A DNA stretch of 63,033 bases. It comes from an uncultured Christensenellaceae bacterium (GTDB taxonomy: Bacteria; Bacillota; Clostridia; Christensenellales; Borkfalkiaceae). Numbering within the stretch: position 1 is the stretch's first letter; each line of letters opens with the position of its first letter. Below the pieces are notes generated by a model. It ran no database searches, had not been told where the DNA came from, and saw only the letters and a list, made by a program, of their open reading frames with translations. Where the stretch lies: the NCBI GenBank assembly GCA_910587825.1, contig CAJUNJ010000003.1:116951-179983 (forward strand), in the 5' to 3' direction. Shown here in pieces: positions 35,201 to 46,400 of the stretch. The translations under genes were made by a program, and so were the position numbers.

Positions 35201-36070
35201 CAGTGGATGGGAGAGACGACGGGTATTGTGTCCGTTCCCGACGACGAAAAGAGTTCGGACAAGGGCGAAGACGTGTCGTTCGAAGGCAAAATTTATACCC
35301 TTGAAAAGTACTACAATTACGTGTACGATTTATGTATGAAGGAAGTTTCCGCCGAAGACACGGTTAAAGCCGCCAAAGATTTCAGTAATTTCTTCGGCAC
35401 GGACGTTGTTAAAACTGAGTACGACTTTTCCTTTATACAGGCTTTGCGAAAATCTTTCGACGGCGCGTTCCGTAACTCTATAACCCCGCAGAGGGAGGGT
35501 TATACCGTAATAGACGACGACAATGCGCGCATTATCCGCTTTAACAGCTCTATGGGCGTTTTCGCACCCTGTATGTCGGCAAGGTGCGACGGCTGCGCAA
35601 ATGCCGCCATATGCCAGAACGGAAATTCCAAACGCAATTCTTACAAACAGTTCTACAATTCGGTAAATAAATTTTTCAGCGAAGGGGCGGCGTTTTATAA
35701 GCGCGAGCGCGAGATATACCACAGCAACCAGGGCATAATCAGTTCATCGCAGGAACTCGGCTCGTCAGGGCTTGCCGCGTGGCTTAAAGACCGTGAAAAG
35801 GAGTTTGCGGAAAAGGGTAAAATCGTCGCGGGACTTCTGCCCGCAGTTACGGACGCGCCTTTTACAATGCCATACGAAAAATACGAAGAGATTTTCCTCA
35901 ATCTCAAAAAGCTGTACTGGGACGATATGGTCGACGGGTATATAAAACTCATTCTCGACAGATTTTACAAGCAGTGCGACAACGTTTTAAAGGGCGCAAG
36001 CATATTCGAAAGGTTTATCAAAACCTTCTCTATTGCGGACTTTATGAGTAATATGGAAGGTACGCTGTAA
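32222..36070 (+). CDS. SNF2-type superfamily 2 helicase/translocase
   Basis: 1282 aa. An SF2 helicase core is visible. A Q-like motif YQEEAVYDF precedes motif I VGMGKTIEAGM (GMGKT about residues 95-99). Motif II is VDEVHDY (DEVH about 395-398), motif III TATPIKS, then LLVIIDPKRYEKGVDLQ and motif VI QRIGRIDRIRPAGQ (about 949). The order and motif VI place it with SNF2/RapA-like translocases, which also occur in phage-defence systems. A large insert separates motifs I and II. Behind the core is a four-Cys cluster (C.SARCDGC..AAIC, about 1117-1131) and a helical C-terminus. The stop codon overlaps the next gene's ATG (TAATG), so the two are translationally coupled. It presumably moves on DNA at the expense of ATP. 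Confidence 0.85.
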   Translation: MIDKNDVKMPVQKENTEALLNDKERVGKIEDLLDLVNDADNRQELRLNEEYYGRFNWFGTSSDRRDKNYFSYQEEAVYDFIFNLNKSGILSDQVGMGKTIEAGMIISELASRNELRSLLIIVPNEIMAEKWEYELAEKFGIKTCVRELPNGTKQVYPQVKALVNYDDFCKAVYDCISEEKFVEITEHKFTHKYQAGSAKEALADIINSFVKSDINTAVKLINEGFACNDLAGDPAVEFDGKIFRIRGTQFSRAYEYDKSGAIRRYLNGKQNQRPENVINNTYFGRTYNEIIKQELGILFTLIGDYFTTIPEEITNISEIMTNRYPILAIPISYSEQVNGKTVQMEFLNRTLSSNIENYKHKSFVQQKDGRIEDVYEDYRIIDFFIDVGYQTLIVDEVHDYIDVSAKMERKLFHKKTDNTELGIYNSGYSVYPSDIYNRYELFDDYYFIKKSSLYKKLKALADKANRKIFLTATPIKSDMVDFYLLTLLASNKDSEAYKKVSENLENAYPLSEVRENTLADLYNTFRACVENNSARHFCGYKDVFLKHETVKSGDKEENRYEYPYFNNDFLKANVGKADVVRDYLLSHISYMTMEEVVMELVLAYTAESKDGQQSDLGISKIIERLIDLLSRDADNLQTRVVFRCLLNNTVKMRFEEDFTKDKKPIKRIRELLEMEEGPRKWFNTYRKYGIRHTRHQTYNLSKCDSLEKLSKTRVERYKNLPVWPRRNGKVIFLLRDDIFFDSFLKVERGLKRDNDLPVRLSDLPNSDKLSGDDGEKEERLKNATAIYDYINNAMSGGNPSDHRPQSSRYESVDLDDAGMVDYKLALVNKLMLGRDTALGSVSRKVLLFAENDRDAITEWFRYQRCAPLYGGEQLDKKKAEEYKRKWQSYRVEDIAEEWQVSEDTGDLDRTDGNLLVIIDPKRYEKGVDLQKADTIINFDINYDPLKMEQRIGRIDRIRPAGQNPEINIVSFVPLNDMSGFVINFFANEMKMFTQWMGETTGIVSVPDDEKSSDKGEDVSFEGKIYTLEKYYNYVYDLCMKEVSAEDTVKAAKDFSNFFGTDVVKTEYDFSFIQALRKSFDGAFRNSITPQREGYTVIDDDNARIIRFNSSMGVFAPCMSARCDGCANAAICQNGNSKRNSYKQFYNSVNKFFSEGAAFYKREREIYHSNQGIISSSQELGSSGLAAWLKDREKEFAEKGKIVAGLLPAVTDAPFTMPYEKYEEIFLNLKKLYWDDMVDGYIKLILDRFYKQCDNVLKGASIFERFIKTFSIADFMSNMEGTL

Positions 36071-38712
36071 TGGGCGCGCCCGTAAACGGCGTAACGCAAA
36101 GTTACGTAAATAAAATTAAGAGCGTGTTCGAAGCCAACGGCGGAAGACTATTTCTTGCGGATTCTTCTAAAAGCGTCGCGTTGCGCGCCGCCGCTTGTCT
36201 TCCGTATAATCAGGGCGGTTTTCTTGCCGTAACCTATGACAGAAATACGGCAAACGATATTGCCGAAATATACTCCCGCGAAGATTGCAAGGTAAGGGTG
36301 ATTGGCGGGCTTTCGGACTTTGAAAAGGCTTTGACCGAAATAGGTTTGTCAACTGATAAAATAAGTCAGACCAACCGCCTTGAATGCGCGTCGAAATTCA
36401 AAAAGGCGTTCTCTGCAGTCGCCGTTGTCTTTTGCGACGGAGACGACGGTTCTGTGTTTTTCAACCGCGAACTGTTTAAGGACGAATCGCAAAGCGGAAC
36501 GTACAACAGCACGAGTTCGCATTCGAGATACTGCGTGTCGGATTTTCTTGCGGACGCGGGCTACGGCTTCGTGCTTGCGGACGAAGTGTACAAACTGTTT
36601 TCTTTCGAAAGGCAGTCGGCTTTCGGTAAACAGCCGTTAAAGCCTTCACGCTTCGACAGGATAGACTTTTTGGGCGAACGTTATTTCTGTCCGTCGGAAA
36701 AGTCCTACCGCAGACTTAAAAAAATAACTTCGGCGGCTAAGTATTTCGTCGCGTATACGGATACGGTATTCGGAAATTCGGCAGTAAGTTTTTATGCGGT
36801 GTTAAAGCTTCTGCACGACGACCGCAGCGCGGAGAGCGCTGTGAGATACGTGCGTTCTATTTCAACGTCTTATACTGAGGACTGCGACCAGCTATGTACC
36901 GACGTATCCTATTGCAGGGAAGACGAAAATATTTTAAGCGGCTGCCTGCGCGACGCGAGAGGAAGCGGACAGCGTGTTCCCCGCGACCTTAAAAGTATGC
37001 GCGAATATATTTGCGAACGGCTTGACTTTATGACCAAGGAAGAGACGTTTGTCTGTATGGTGCAGTGCTTTGCGAAAGCGGGACGGGGCAGGACGGTTAC
37101 ATCCCTGCAAAATGTCGTGGAAACGCTTGAAAGCTATCCCGAAGAAATGACGCGTTGTTTTGTCGGACTTTTCTTCGGCGACGGTATAAAGGGCGAACTT
37201 GAAAGTACGCTTACGACCCCGCACATATCGGCAATGGACGAAAAGCAGTTAAAATTTCTTTTTGAAATTTTCTGCAAATACGGAGTATGCCGTACGTATA
37301 AGCTTGACGGCGGTCTTATAAAAGCCTTGCGCATATATCACGAAGATTCCGGGTTTGAATATTACGTCCGCGCAGGTAAAACAAACGGCGCGGGTTATTC
37401 GGCGTACGGAAAGACCGAAGACAGCTTTTTCAAAGCTCTTGCGCTTACCAAACTTATTGAAGACGGCACGCTTAAAACTCCCGTTTTGGCTGTGTGCGAC
37501 AAGTCTGAAAAGGATATATTCTCGGCGGTTGACAAGCTTCTGCCGTCGCGCGCCTGCGACGGGCTGTACGCCGCGCGTCAAAGCGGACAGGATATAATTT
37601 TTACCTGTTACGGCGAACTGCGTTCCACTGCGTCGGTACCCCAAGTTAATTCGGCGGTATTTTTAGACGCCCTGCCCAACGCGGCTTTATTCCGCGGGCT
37701 TGCAGACAAGACGCTTGCCTTCGGCGTAGCAAACGCGGTCATACTTACGGGCTACGGCGATTTAAACGGAAAAATTACCGACGACTGGTACGGCAAGCTG
37801 TTTGAAAACAATTCCGACTTTATCCCCGCCGCCGTCACGGAAATTTCTTTAAAGGACGGCATTTACCATGATTACGCCGAGGTTGCAAGGCGCATAGACG
37901 GAATGTATGTCGGCTGGAACAGGATAATTTCACAGCTTATCGGCGACGGCGTAAGCGTTGCCGCCGACTATTTCAATAAACTTATATCGGACTTCACAAT
38001 AGAAATTTCAATGCGTCAGGAAGAGATTATGCAGGATATGCGCTATCTTGACCTTATGGGCAGCAGTTTTGACGGGGTGTTCCGCAACAGTTTCAGCGTA
38101 GACGGCGCCGGTGAACACGTCGTGTCGGAACAATACGAATCGGTTTTAAACCGCAAGGCTAAAAATTATACCGAAAGAAAGACGGTCGGCGACCAAGGCA
38201 AAAATATTTTCTTCAACGTATGCGGAAAATTTTTGAGGCGGACCTGCGACCTTTCTGTAAATTACTGCGCCGACTGTAAAAATTACGGCGGGTTGAAGGT
38301 TAACGATTTTAAAGCCTTTAAGGAAAGCGTTAAATCGTTTTTCGAACAGAGCGCGGAGTTTGCCGAAAACGCCGAAAAGGAAAGGCTTATCGCATCGGGC
38401 AAGATGACCATACGCGGCGCGGACGAAGCGGGCGGTGATAAGACCTGTCTTATAGTATCGGAAATAAACGAATACGCGCAAAAAGCCGAAAAGGCGCTTG
38501 CGGGCATAAGTAAGGCGGACGTACGCCGCCAGTTTTCCGCACCGTACAAATTTGTTGACGAAATACGTCGATGCGTAGGCGATACGTATTCCAAAATTTT
38601 AAATAAATATTACGGCAGAATGATGGAAATTTTCCGCCAGTCGACGGAAAAGATGGCTTTGTTTATCGACAGAATAAATCAATGCCGTTCGCCGCAGATA
38701 ACGGTTGAATAA
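36070..38712 (+). CDS. Degenerate paralogue of the upstream SNF2-type helicase
   Basis: 880 aa. Its last 250 residues align by eye with the end of the preceding helicase. SFDGVFRNSF pairs with SFDGAFRNSI; a Cys cluster (C..SVNYCADC) and then AFKESVKSFFEQSAEF pair with QFYNSVNKFFSEGAAF; SAPYKFVDEI pairs with TMPYEKYEEI. The N-terminal half has remnants of a helicase: GRLFLADSSKS in place of a P-loop, and VLADEVYKLFS in place of DEVH. The nucleotide-binding Lys/Thr appear lost, so it is probably a catalytically dead partner that shapes or regulates the active helicase. The ATG overlaps the upstream stop. The alternative, an independent gene with a shared C-terminal domain, seems less likely. 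Confidence 0.7.
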   Translation: MGAPVNGVTQSYVNKIKSVFEANGGRLFLADSSKSVALRAAACLPYNQGGFLAVTYDRNTANDIAEIYSREDCKVRVIGGLSDFEKALTEIGLSTDKISQTNRLECASKFKKAFSAVAVVFCDGDDGSVFFNRELFKDESQSGTYNSTSSHSRYCVSDFLADAGYGFVLADEVYKLFSFERQSAFGKQPLKPSRFDRIDFLGERYFCPSEKSYRRLKKITSAAKYFVAYTDTVFGNSAVSFYAVLKLLHDDRSAESAVRYVRSISTSYTEDCDQLCTDVSYCREDENILSGCLRDARGSGQRVPRDLKSMREYICERLDFMTKEETFVCMVQCFAKAGRGRTVTSLQNVVETLESYPEEMTRCFVGLFFGDGIKGELESTLTTPHISAMDEKQLKFLFEIFCKYGVCRTYKLDGGLIKALRIYHEDSGFEYYVRAGKTNGAGYSAYGKTEDSFFKALALTKLIEDGTLKTPVLAVCDKSEKDIFSAVDKLLPSRACDGLYAARQSGQDIIFTCYGELRSTASVPQVNSAVFLDALPNAALFRGLADKTLAFGVANAVILTGYGDLNGKITDDWYGKLFENNSDFIPAAVTEISLKDGIYHDYAEVARRIDGMYVGWNRIISQLIGDGVSVAADYFNKLISDFTIEISMRQEEIMQDMRYLDLMGSSFDGVFRNSFSVDGAGEHVVSEQYESVLNRKAKNYTERKTVGDQGKNIFFNVCGKFLRRTCDLSVNYCADCKNYGGLKVNDFKAFKESVKSFFEQSAEFAENAEKERLIASGKMTIRGADEAGGDKTCLIVSEINEYAQKAEKALAGISKADVRRQFSAPYKFVDEIRRCVGDTYSKILNKYYGRMMEIFRQSTEKMALFIDRINQCRSPQITVE

Positions 38713-38724
38713 CGGAGGGAGAAT

Positions 38725-40383
38725 ATGGCATTAACCGACATTGCAAGACAACTTAAAGACACGTTTGAAGATTTCGGCGGGGCTGACCTGCACGAAGAAG
38801 TTACGCGGTTTAAAGAAATTTACGGCGACGCGGAAAGTATCCGTATCGGCGAAATGGATTATATCGTCATAAACGAAGAATATAAAAGCGAAGAATACTC
38901 GGATTTGCCGTCGAGCATAAGTCCGCTGTTCTTCAACAGTATAAACAATTCGTTTGCGATAATAGACGCCAAGACTTCTTCTACGCTTATAGACGAAGCG
39001 TATTCGCGCGTTACGTATATGCAGAGAGTTTACAAGCTTGAAGCCACGCCCGATAAAAAAGAGATACGCGACAGTCTTTCCGGTATAATAGGCGAGGGCG
39101 AAAACGTCACCGACGTGCTTATCAACGCCGACGGCGAGGGCGAAAACAAAGCCAACATATTCCAGTGCCAGCTTATTAAAGACACGGGGGTATCCGCCGC
39201 GCCCGATGTTTACAGCTTTATAGTAAAGAACGGCGAAATAAAGGAAATTGCCGACTCTGTTATGCGCAGGATAAAGCGTTCCGGCGAAGTAAGCCTTTTA
39301 AAGGAGCGCGACCAGCTTGAAAAGAGTCATTCCGCCATACAGCAGGCTGTTTTCGACAAGTACATACAGTCGGATATCGACATACAGAGCATAAACGTAA
39401 AATCTATATTCGAAATTTCGATGGCATATCTCAATATCCATCTTTTAATAGACGGCGGTAGCAAAAAGACGGGCGTATACAATACGTCCTATCTCGCAGG
39501 CGAAAACAACGAATTCGAAGCGCTTAACGCAAACATACACGTCTGCAATTCCTGCGGACACGATCTGGTTGACGTGCGCGACCCCAACAAAGTTTATCGC
39601 CTGCACGTCAATTCCGACGCATACGACAAGGAATTTACAACCGACGACAGACTTGTCTACGCGACGGGCTGCGAAGACTGTCTTACGCAATGCCCCGACT
39701 GCGGCAAATGGCATTTCAACTATGAAAAATTTCTCGGTTCGCGCATATACGACAAGGTAAATCTCGTCCCCGGGCGCGCGTTCATAAAGGGACTGAGGTC
39801 TATTGAAGGCAACTATTGCGCCTGCCGCGAAGGTATTGAATGGGTGTACGACGAAAAGTCGGGGACCGATACGGAACACGATATAATTCCCGTGGAAAAC
39901 GTCGCGTTTATAAATACCGCCAACGAAAAAGTAGCCGATTATGAAGATTACGCCGCGTTTTATAACAGGGAAGAACGCAGGGCTGGGGTTATGAACGGCG
40001 AGGAGGAAAGCGCGTTTGCAAAGCGCACGCTGAGCAAGTTCAAAAAACTCCTTGCGGACAGGTTCGATACCGACATAAAGGACATAAAGATATCTTCGCG
40101 TGAAAAATGTACGAGATGCAGCGTATGCGGCGGCGAATACTACAAAGGCGTGCTTGCGGGCGACGACGATTTCGAATACCGTTGCGAGATGTGCGAAGAG
40201 ATGGTAACCGAAAAGTTGCGGGTTGCAACGCGTATAGACGGAGTGGTATTTATGCGCAGGACAAAGGGCAGAAACAATATCATAAGCAAATATATCGTTA
40301 CGAAATTGGGCAATCTTAAAAAGCTGTCGTCAAATACGGGTATAGCAGAAGAGCAACCGGTTGTCGACGGCGAAGCCGAATGA
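38725..40383 (+). CDS. Multi-zinc-finger protein of unknown function
   Basis: 552 aa with no recognised family. The first 270 residues look globular and soluble. Then come several Cys pairs typical of zinc ribbons: CNSCGH, GCEDCLTQCPDCGKW, CACREG, CTRCSVCGG and CEMCEE. The C-terminal segment after the last pair is basic (RVATRIDGVVFMRRTKGRNN). It has no TM segment or signal peptide. A strong ribosome-binding site (GGAGGGAG) lies 12 bases after the degenerate helicase gene. The zinc fingers and neighbours suggest a nucleic-acid-binding or assembly factor of the helicase pair; this is inference. Confidence 0.65.
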   Translation: MALTDIARQLKDTFEDFGGADLHEEVTRFKEIYGDAESIRIGEMDYIVINEEYKSEEYSDLPSSISPLFFNSINNSFAIIDAKTSSTLIDEAYSRVTYMQRVYKLEATPDKKEIRDSLSGIIGEGENVTDVLINADGEGENKANIFQCQLIKDTGVSAAPDVYSFIVKNGEIKEIADSVMRRIKRSGEVSLLKERDQLEKSHSAIQQAVFDKYIQSDIDIQSINVKSIFEISMAYLNIHLLIDGGSKKTGVYNTSYLAGENNEFEALNANIHVCNSCGHDLVDVRDPNKVYRLHVNSDAYDKEFTTDDRLVYATGCEDCLTQCPDCGKWHFNYEKFLGSRIYDKVNLVPGRAFIKGLRSIEGNYCACREGIEWVYDEKSGTDTEHDIIPVENVAFINTANEKVADYEDYAAFYNREERRAGVMNGEEESAFAKRTLSKFKKLLADRFDTDIKDIKISSREKCTRCSVCGGEYYKGVLAGDDDFEYRCEMCEEMVTEKLRVATRIDGVVFMRRTKGRNNIISKYIVTKLGNLKKLSSNTGIAEEQPVVDGEAE

Positions 40384-40407
40384 CAGAGATGAGAAGGAGT
40401 GTGAGAT

Positions 40408-43400
40408 ATGAAAGCTAAGGCGTCGACTATACTTTCCGAACACCGCCGTGTAAGCGCGGGAAGACATATTCTTGCGTTGGTAATATTTACGGCTATTTTA
40501 ATCGGAACGGTTGTTACGATAGTGTTTACTTCAAGGCGCGGCGCGCCGGTAGGCGTGTTTGCGTGCCTATACGTTCTTATGGCGCTTAACATAGCGCAGT
40601 TGGGACTGTGCATTGCGGACTACGTTTTGAAACAGTTCTGCGGTATATATATCAAATGGCTTGTGCTTGCAAATTATCTTACGGGTGCGGCGTGGCTTTT
40701 GATTGTAATTTTGGAAGTGCTTATCGCCTCGTTGCAGATGGGCGTTATGCGTACAGACCTTGCGATTATAGCGGGTGTACAGCTTATAACTGCCGTTCTT
40801 GCATACGTACTGTGGCCTGCGCTCGACCGCAAGGCGATAGATTCTATGATACGCCCCAGCGTAAGGGGCGACGGCGTGGCAAAGTCGCGCAACGCTTTCA
40901 AGTACGTAATTTTATACGCCTTGCTTTGCGCGTTTATAGTATTGGTTCAGGTATTCGGGCTTTTCGTCTATAAACTTCCGCCCCGCCTCTACGATATTTT
41001 CGCGGATACGCGTGCGGTGATGTATGAAGAGAGCGAGGACGGAAAATCTTATATAGTCAAAGGCATATATCAGGGGACTGCTACCTCGGTAGTCATACCC
41101 GCGCAATATAACGGTAAGCCCGTAACGGGCATTGCCGGAGGCGCGCTTGCCGACGACGACGTGATAGAACGTTATAAGGTGACGGAAATAACTTTCGGTA
41201 GTTATGAAACCGACGAAGAAGGCAACTTAAAACTTGTCAGCAATATCGAATATCTCGAAGAAGGCGCAATTTCAAACGATAAAATTACAAAATTGACTAT
41301 TCCCGATTCTGTAACGGAAATGGAAGACGGAAGCATAAGCGGTTCTTCTTTGACCGAATTAAAGTATGAAGCCCGCGCAGGATTCAGGTTTTCTTATCTG
41401 AAATGTCCCGCCTTACAGGAAATAACGATGTCGGGCGATAAAGTGGGCAATTTAATTTCGCTTAAAGGAATGGGCGAAAACACGCTTATCAGAGTAAGCA
41501 AGGATATTTACAATACGTACAGGCGCAACAACCCCGAATATCTGCACAGCTTCCGCCCTATACTTACGGCAGAGGAGTTCTGCGTGGACTTCTATACGGA
41601 CAGCGATTATTATATAGAAAGCATTTTCAGCCAAAGCGGAAATGCGGTCAATATAGGCTACCGCGACCTTAAAAACGATTCGCTTGCGGGCGTAAGTCCC
41701 GTTGTGGATACTCTTGCGTACATAAGGAACAATCACGAACTCGACACCGACGGCGTAAAAGAAAAAAGCGCCTTCCGCGGTTGGTACTTCGACCCCGCTT
41801 TTGCGCGCGAATGCGAGTTTACCGAAAACGGCACGCAAAGCTTCACGGACAACACGGCTTTGTACGCGCGCTGGATACCCGAATATACGGGTCAAATTAA
41901 TTGGGGAACGTATACCCCCGCGGGGGCTGTAAACCGTATGGTGTGGACGGACGAAGACGTCGTCGCTTTCCCCGTGGTCGAAAACAGAAAGGGCTATTCA
42001 CAGGGCGTGCGCTGGACGGTAGGCGGAACTCAGGACGTGGTCACGGATTCCCGCAGAATTTCACGCGACGTAACGCTTAACGGCGAATGGCTGTTAGACA
42101 AACCGACGGTAAGGATAGAGCACGCTGCTGCGGACGCAGACGATAACTTCGTAATTACGGGCAACAGTATTTCATTTATATACGATGAGACGCGTAAGCT
42201 GTTGCTTACGGCAAGCTATAATCACGAACTCGAAAATATATATTACGACGGCGAGCAGTTCGATTTCGATTACGAATGGACGAAAACGGGAGAAGCGTTT
42301 TCGCTTGTCAAACGCCCTCTCGGGTTGCAGAACGTTTTGCAGGGCGGAACGTACGCGCTTACGGTGACGGCAATATCGCCTTACGGCGAACGTTCTTCCC
42401 GCCGTGCGGAAGTTACGGTAAATATTTCCAAAAAGCCCTTAAATCTCGGCAGCGTAGCGTTGCCCGACGACACGCGGGAATACAGCTCTGTTATCCAAAA
42501 GCTTCCCGTAACGGGTTCGCTTCCCGATAACTCCAATATCAATATAACTTACGAATATTCCGACGGGCAGACGGTTACGGCAAACGGAGTAATCAATGCG
42601 GGCGTATATACGGTAAAGGCGTTTTTTGTAAAGAACAATGCGGATGAAGCCGCAAACTACGAGACGGCAGAAAAACAAGCCACGCTTACGATAGAGCGTA
42701 AAATGCTTACCATAGGCGAGGACGAGGGCTGGCAGGGCGAAGGCGTCGGTTGGGACGACAATTCGGTCGTATACGACGGTCAGCCCCACCGTTACAGACT
42801 TATTTTCGGCGGAGCTTTTACCAACGACGACGTAGACCTGATTTATTCGGACGAAATAAAGACAGCCGTCGGAGAATATACCGCCCGCGTTACGGGCGTA
42901 AACAACCAGAATTATTCGCTTGACGGTATAGCGGGAAGTTTAAGTCACGCCTGGTCGATAACCCAACGCACGGTGTCGGTAAAGGAATGGCAGGTTGACG
43001 GCAGGGCTTACACGGGCAACGGCGCGGTAAGCATAGTCTACGACGGCAGACTGCACGAGATTACCGCCGTTATGGAAGGATATGTCGGCGACGACGTCGT
43101 TGAGTTTGTTTATCGGACGGGCGAATCGTTCACCCGTTCCGCAACCAACGTATATGCCGGCTACCGCGCGCAGGTTGCGGGCGTAACCAACGGCAACTAT
43201 AAATTTGACGGTTTAAAAGATGCGCTTGACTGGGCGATAACGCAGAGACCGCTTACCGTAACGTTTACGGGCAACAAGCTTACTTATAACGGTTCGGAAC
43301 AGGGTATAACGGCGACGATAGACGGCTTTGCCCCCGGCGACGCCGAAGTGTTTGCCACGGCAATGGCAACTTATAAGATGCTTGAATATGCCGGCAAGTC

Positions 43401-46400
43401 CGAACAGCTGCTTGTCAATCCGCCTACGGTGTCGGACAACAGAGTTCAGTTATATTTTACGGCAAGGGAAGCCGACGGTTACACCGCCGCAGTAAGCGGA
43501 CTTGCGGAAGCTTCCGCACAGTCGCCGTTAATTCTTTCCAATTATTCGCTTACTGCGGGAGAAAGGGAATTTAACATAGAGCCTAAACAGGTTACGTTCG
43601 GTGTGGGCGGACCCTATACTTACAACGGTTCGCAGCAGAATCTTGTAATAAAAGTATACGGTTTGGAAAGTTCAGACCTGCAAAGCGTTGCTTTGGGAGA
43701 TTTCACCACCGACGGGGCAATTTCCGGCAATGCGTCGGGCGACACGTACAATATTATGTTCGCGGGACGCGACGCGGGTTCGTACGAAGCGGTAGTTACG
43801 GCATTTGCAAATTCCAACTATGTAATGGAAGAATACTCGGCGTCCATCGTCATTTCGCCCAAAACCGTTACTGTGTCGGGCTGGACGCTTACGGACAAGG
43901 CAACGGGTGTTGAGTCGGTTATTACGGCAGGCAGAGCGCTTACGTACAACTATAACGGCTATTCGCTTAGGGCAAACCTTGCGGGAGTTGTTGCGGGCGA
44001 CAGCCTCGATGCGGTAACTGCCGACGGGGAAGAAAGTCAGGTGGCTTCCGACTACGTCACAACGGCTTCGCTTCCCGCAGGTACGAAAAATTACGTGTTG
44101 GGCGGTACGAACAACATATCCTGGTCTATAAGCCCTTATATCCTCAACGTAACGTGGAGCTGCGGAGGTACGGCTATATCGGATAACCGAACCTTTATTT
44201 ACCGCGGAAGCGATTATCGGGTAGACCCCGTATATACGCTTTTGGGCGACGACAGCATCAACCTTTCGTACGGGTCGGGCACGCGCACTGCAAAGGACGT
44301 CGGAAATTATAGCATCGGGTTAATCGGTACGGGCAACGCCAATTATGAGCTTGCCGCAAACAGCGCAATAAGCTGGACTATTGCGCCCAAGACTGTAAAC
44401 GTGTCTTGGGAAGATACGGCGCCCGTAACTTACGCTTCGCAATACCGCGGACCCACGGCTGTGCTTGACGGACTTATTGAAAGCGAAACAGACAGTTTAT
44501 ACATCAGATATACAAGCCGCGAGAGCGAACTTGCAGGTCAGGGTGAGGTATCGGGCATAAAGGGCAGGTATGCCATTACGGGAATGATTTTGGCAGACAC
44601 CTATAATTTAAGGGTTACGGCAATCTGCGACAGCCACGGTACAACAAACAATAACTATACGGTCGTATGCGCAACCTGTCCGTTTATTATAACCAAAAAA
44701 CAGATAACGCTTACGGGTGTATGGAATTATTCAAACGGTTCTTCAACCTCGGCATACAGCGACTCTGTAACATATAACAGGAACGATTATACGCTTACGA
44801 CAGACATAGAGGACGGAGTTGTCTTAAAAGACGACGTAAGACTTTTGTATTCGGGAAATACGGCTCGCAACGCAGGCAATTATAAGGCGTCGGTTATAGG
44901 GCTGGGCGGTACCAACGGGTCAAACTATGTAATTTCTTCCTCCTCGGTAACTTCGCGCGAGTGGAAAATATCTCCCAAAGTCGTATCCTATTCGTGGAGC
45001 GACGGCAATTCGTTTACATACAGAGGCACGCCTTATACGTATTCGGCAACATTAGCTTCGGGTGCGATATGCAGCGGGGATTCGGCTTCTCTTACGTTCT
45101 CCGGCAATACCGCAACCGACGTGGGTTCTTACGAAACGGTGGTTACGGGAATAAACAACACAAACTACGCGCTCGACGCGCAGAGCGTTGCGCGCCATAG
45201 TTGGAGCATTTCTCCCTATACGGTGACAGGACTTATGTGGTCTGCGGACTCGCTTGTATACAACGGCGCGGCGCAGTATCCCACAGCGCGCTTCACCGCG
45301 TGCGGGCAGACGGTAAACATTACTTCCTATACCGGCGACATAAACGTCAGGAACGTCGGAAGTTATAACGTAATACCCGCGTCGACGGGCAACGGAAACT
45401 TTGTGCTTTCTACCGAATTAGGCAAAGGACACTCTTTCGGTATAACGGCAAAAAAACTGACGTTTAGCTGGAATACGTCCAACATAACTTACGACGGCGT
45501 TACCCGTACGGCACAGGCTACGGCGGTGGGAGTATGTGCGGGCGATACGGTAAATCTCACATATGACAAAACCGACCGTTCTTACCGGAATGCAACGTCT
45601 TACTCCTTTGCCGTCACGGCATTGGACAACGCAAACTATTCTATCGACGAAACTTCTGCCAAGGTTGCGGTTACCGTTCAGCGCAGACAGGCTATTTTGG
45701 AATGGACGGGCGGCAGTACCGCTGTATACGACGGCAACGCGCACATACCTACGGCAAGGGTAACGAACACTTGCGCAGGCGATGTAACCGTAACGGTTAC
45801 GAATTATGAAAGAAATGATACCAACGGCAACGGCACGGACGTGGGCAGACTGACCGTAAGCGCAATATCGCTCAGCAACGAAAATTACTCGATACTGTCC
45901 GGTTCAAACCAATTTACCATAACCGTAAATCCCCAGCCGGTAAGAATTACCTGGCCCAATACTTCGTACACATATAACGGAACGCAACAGAGTATAACTC
46001 CGTCCGTCGTCGGCGTAAACGACGGCAAGGCGGTACAGTTTACTTTAAGCGGAAATACGTTTACGTCGGCAGGCAGTCACAGCGTCAGAATTACCGCGCT
46101 TTCGGACGGCAATTATACGCTTACCGGCGCTACGGGACAGGCAAACTACACGGTGACCGTTGCACAGGCTTCCGTAAGTCTGCAATGGTCGGGCGCAAGC
46201 AGTGTAATATACGACGGCAACTATCACGCCGCGACGGCAAGCGTCAACGGCGGTTTGGGTTCCGATACATTCGATATAAGATATTCTTACAGCGGAACGA
46301 GCAACGGAACAAACGCAGGCACGCGCACCGCAACCGTTACGGGGCTCGGCAATTCAAATTATGCGCTTCCTGCAAGCGGTCTTTCGTATACCGTAACTAT

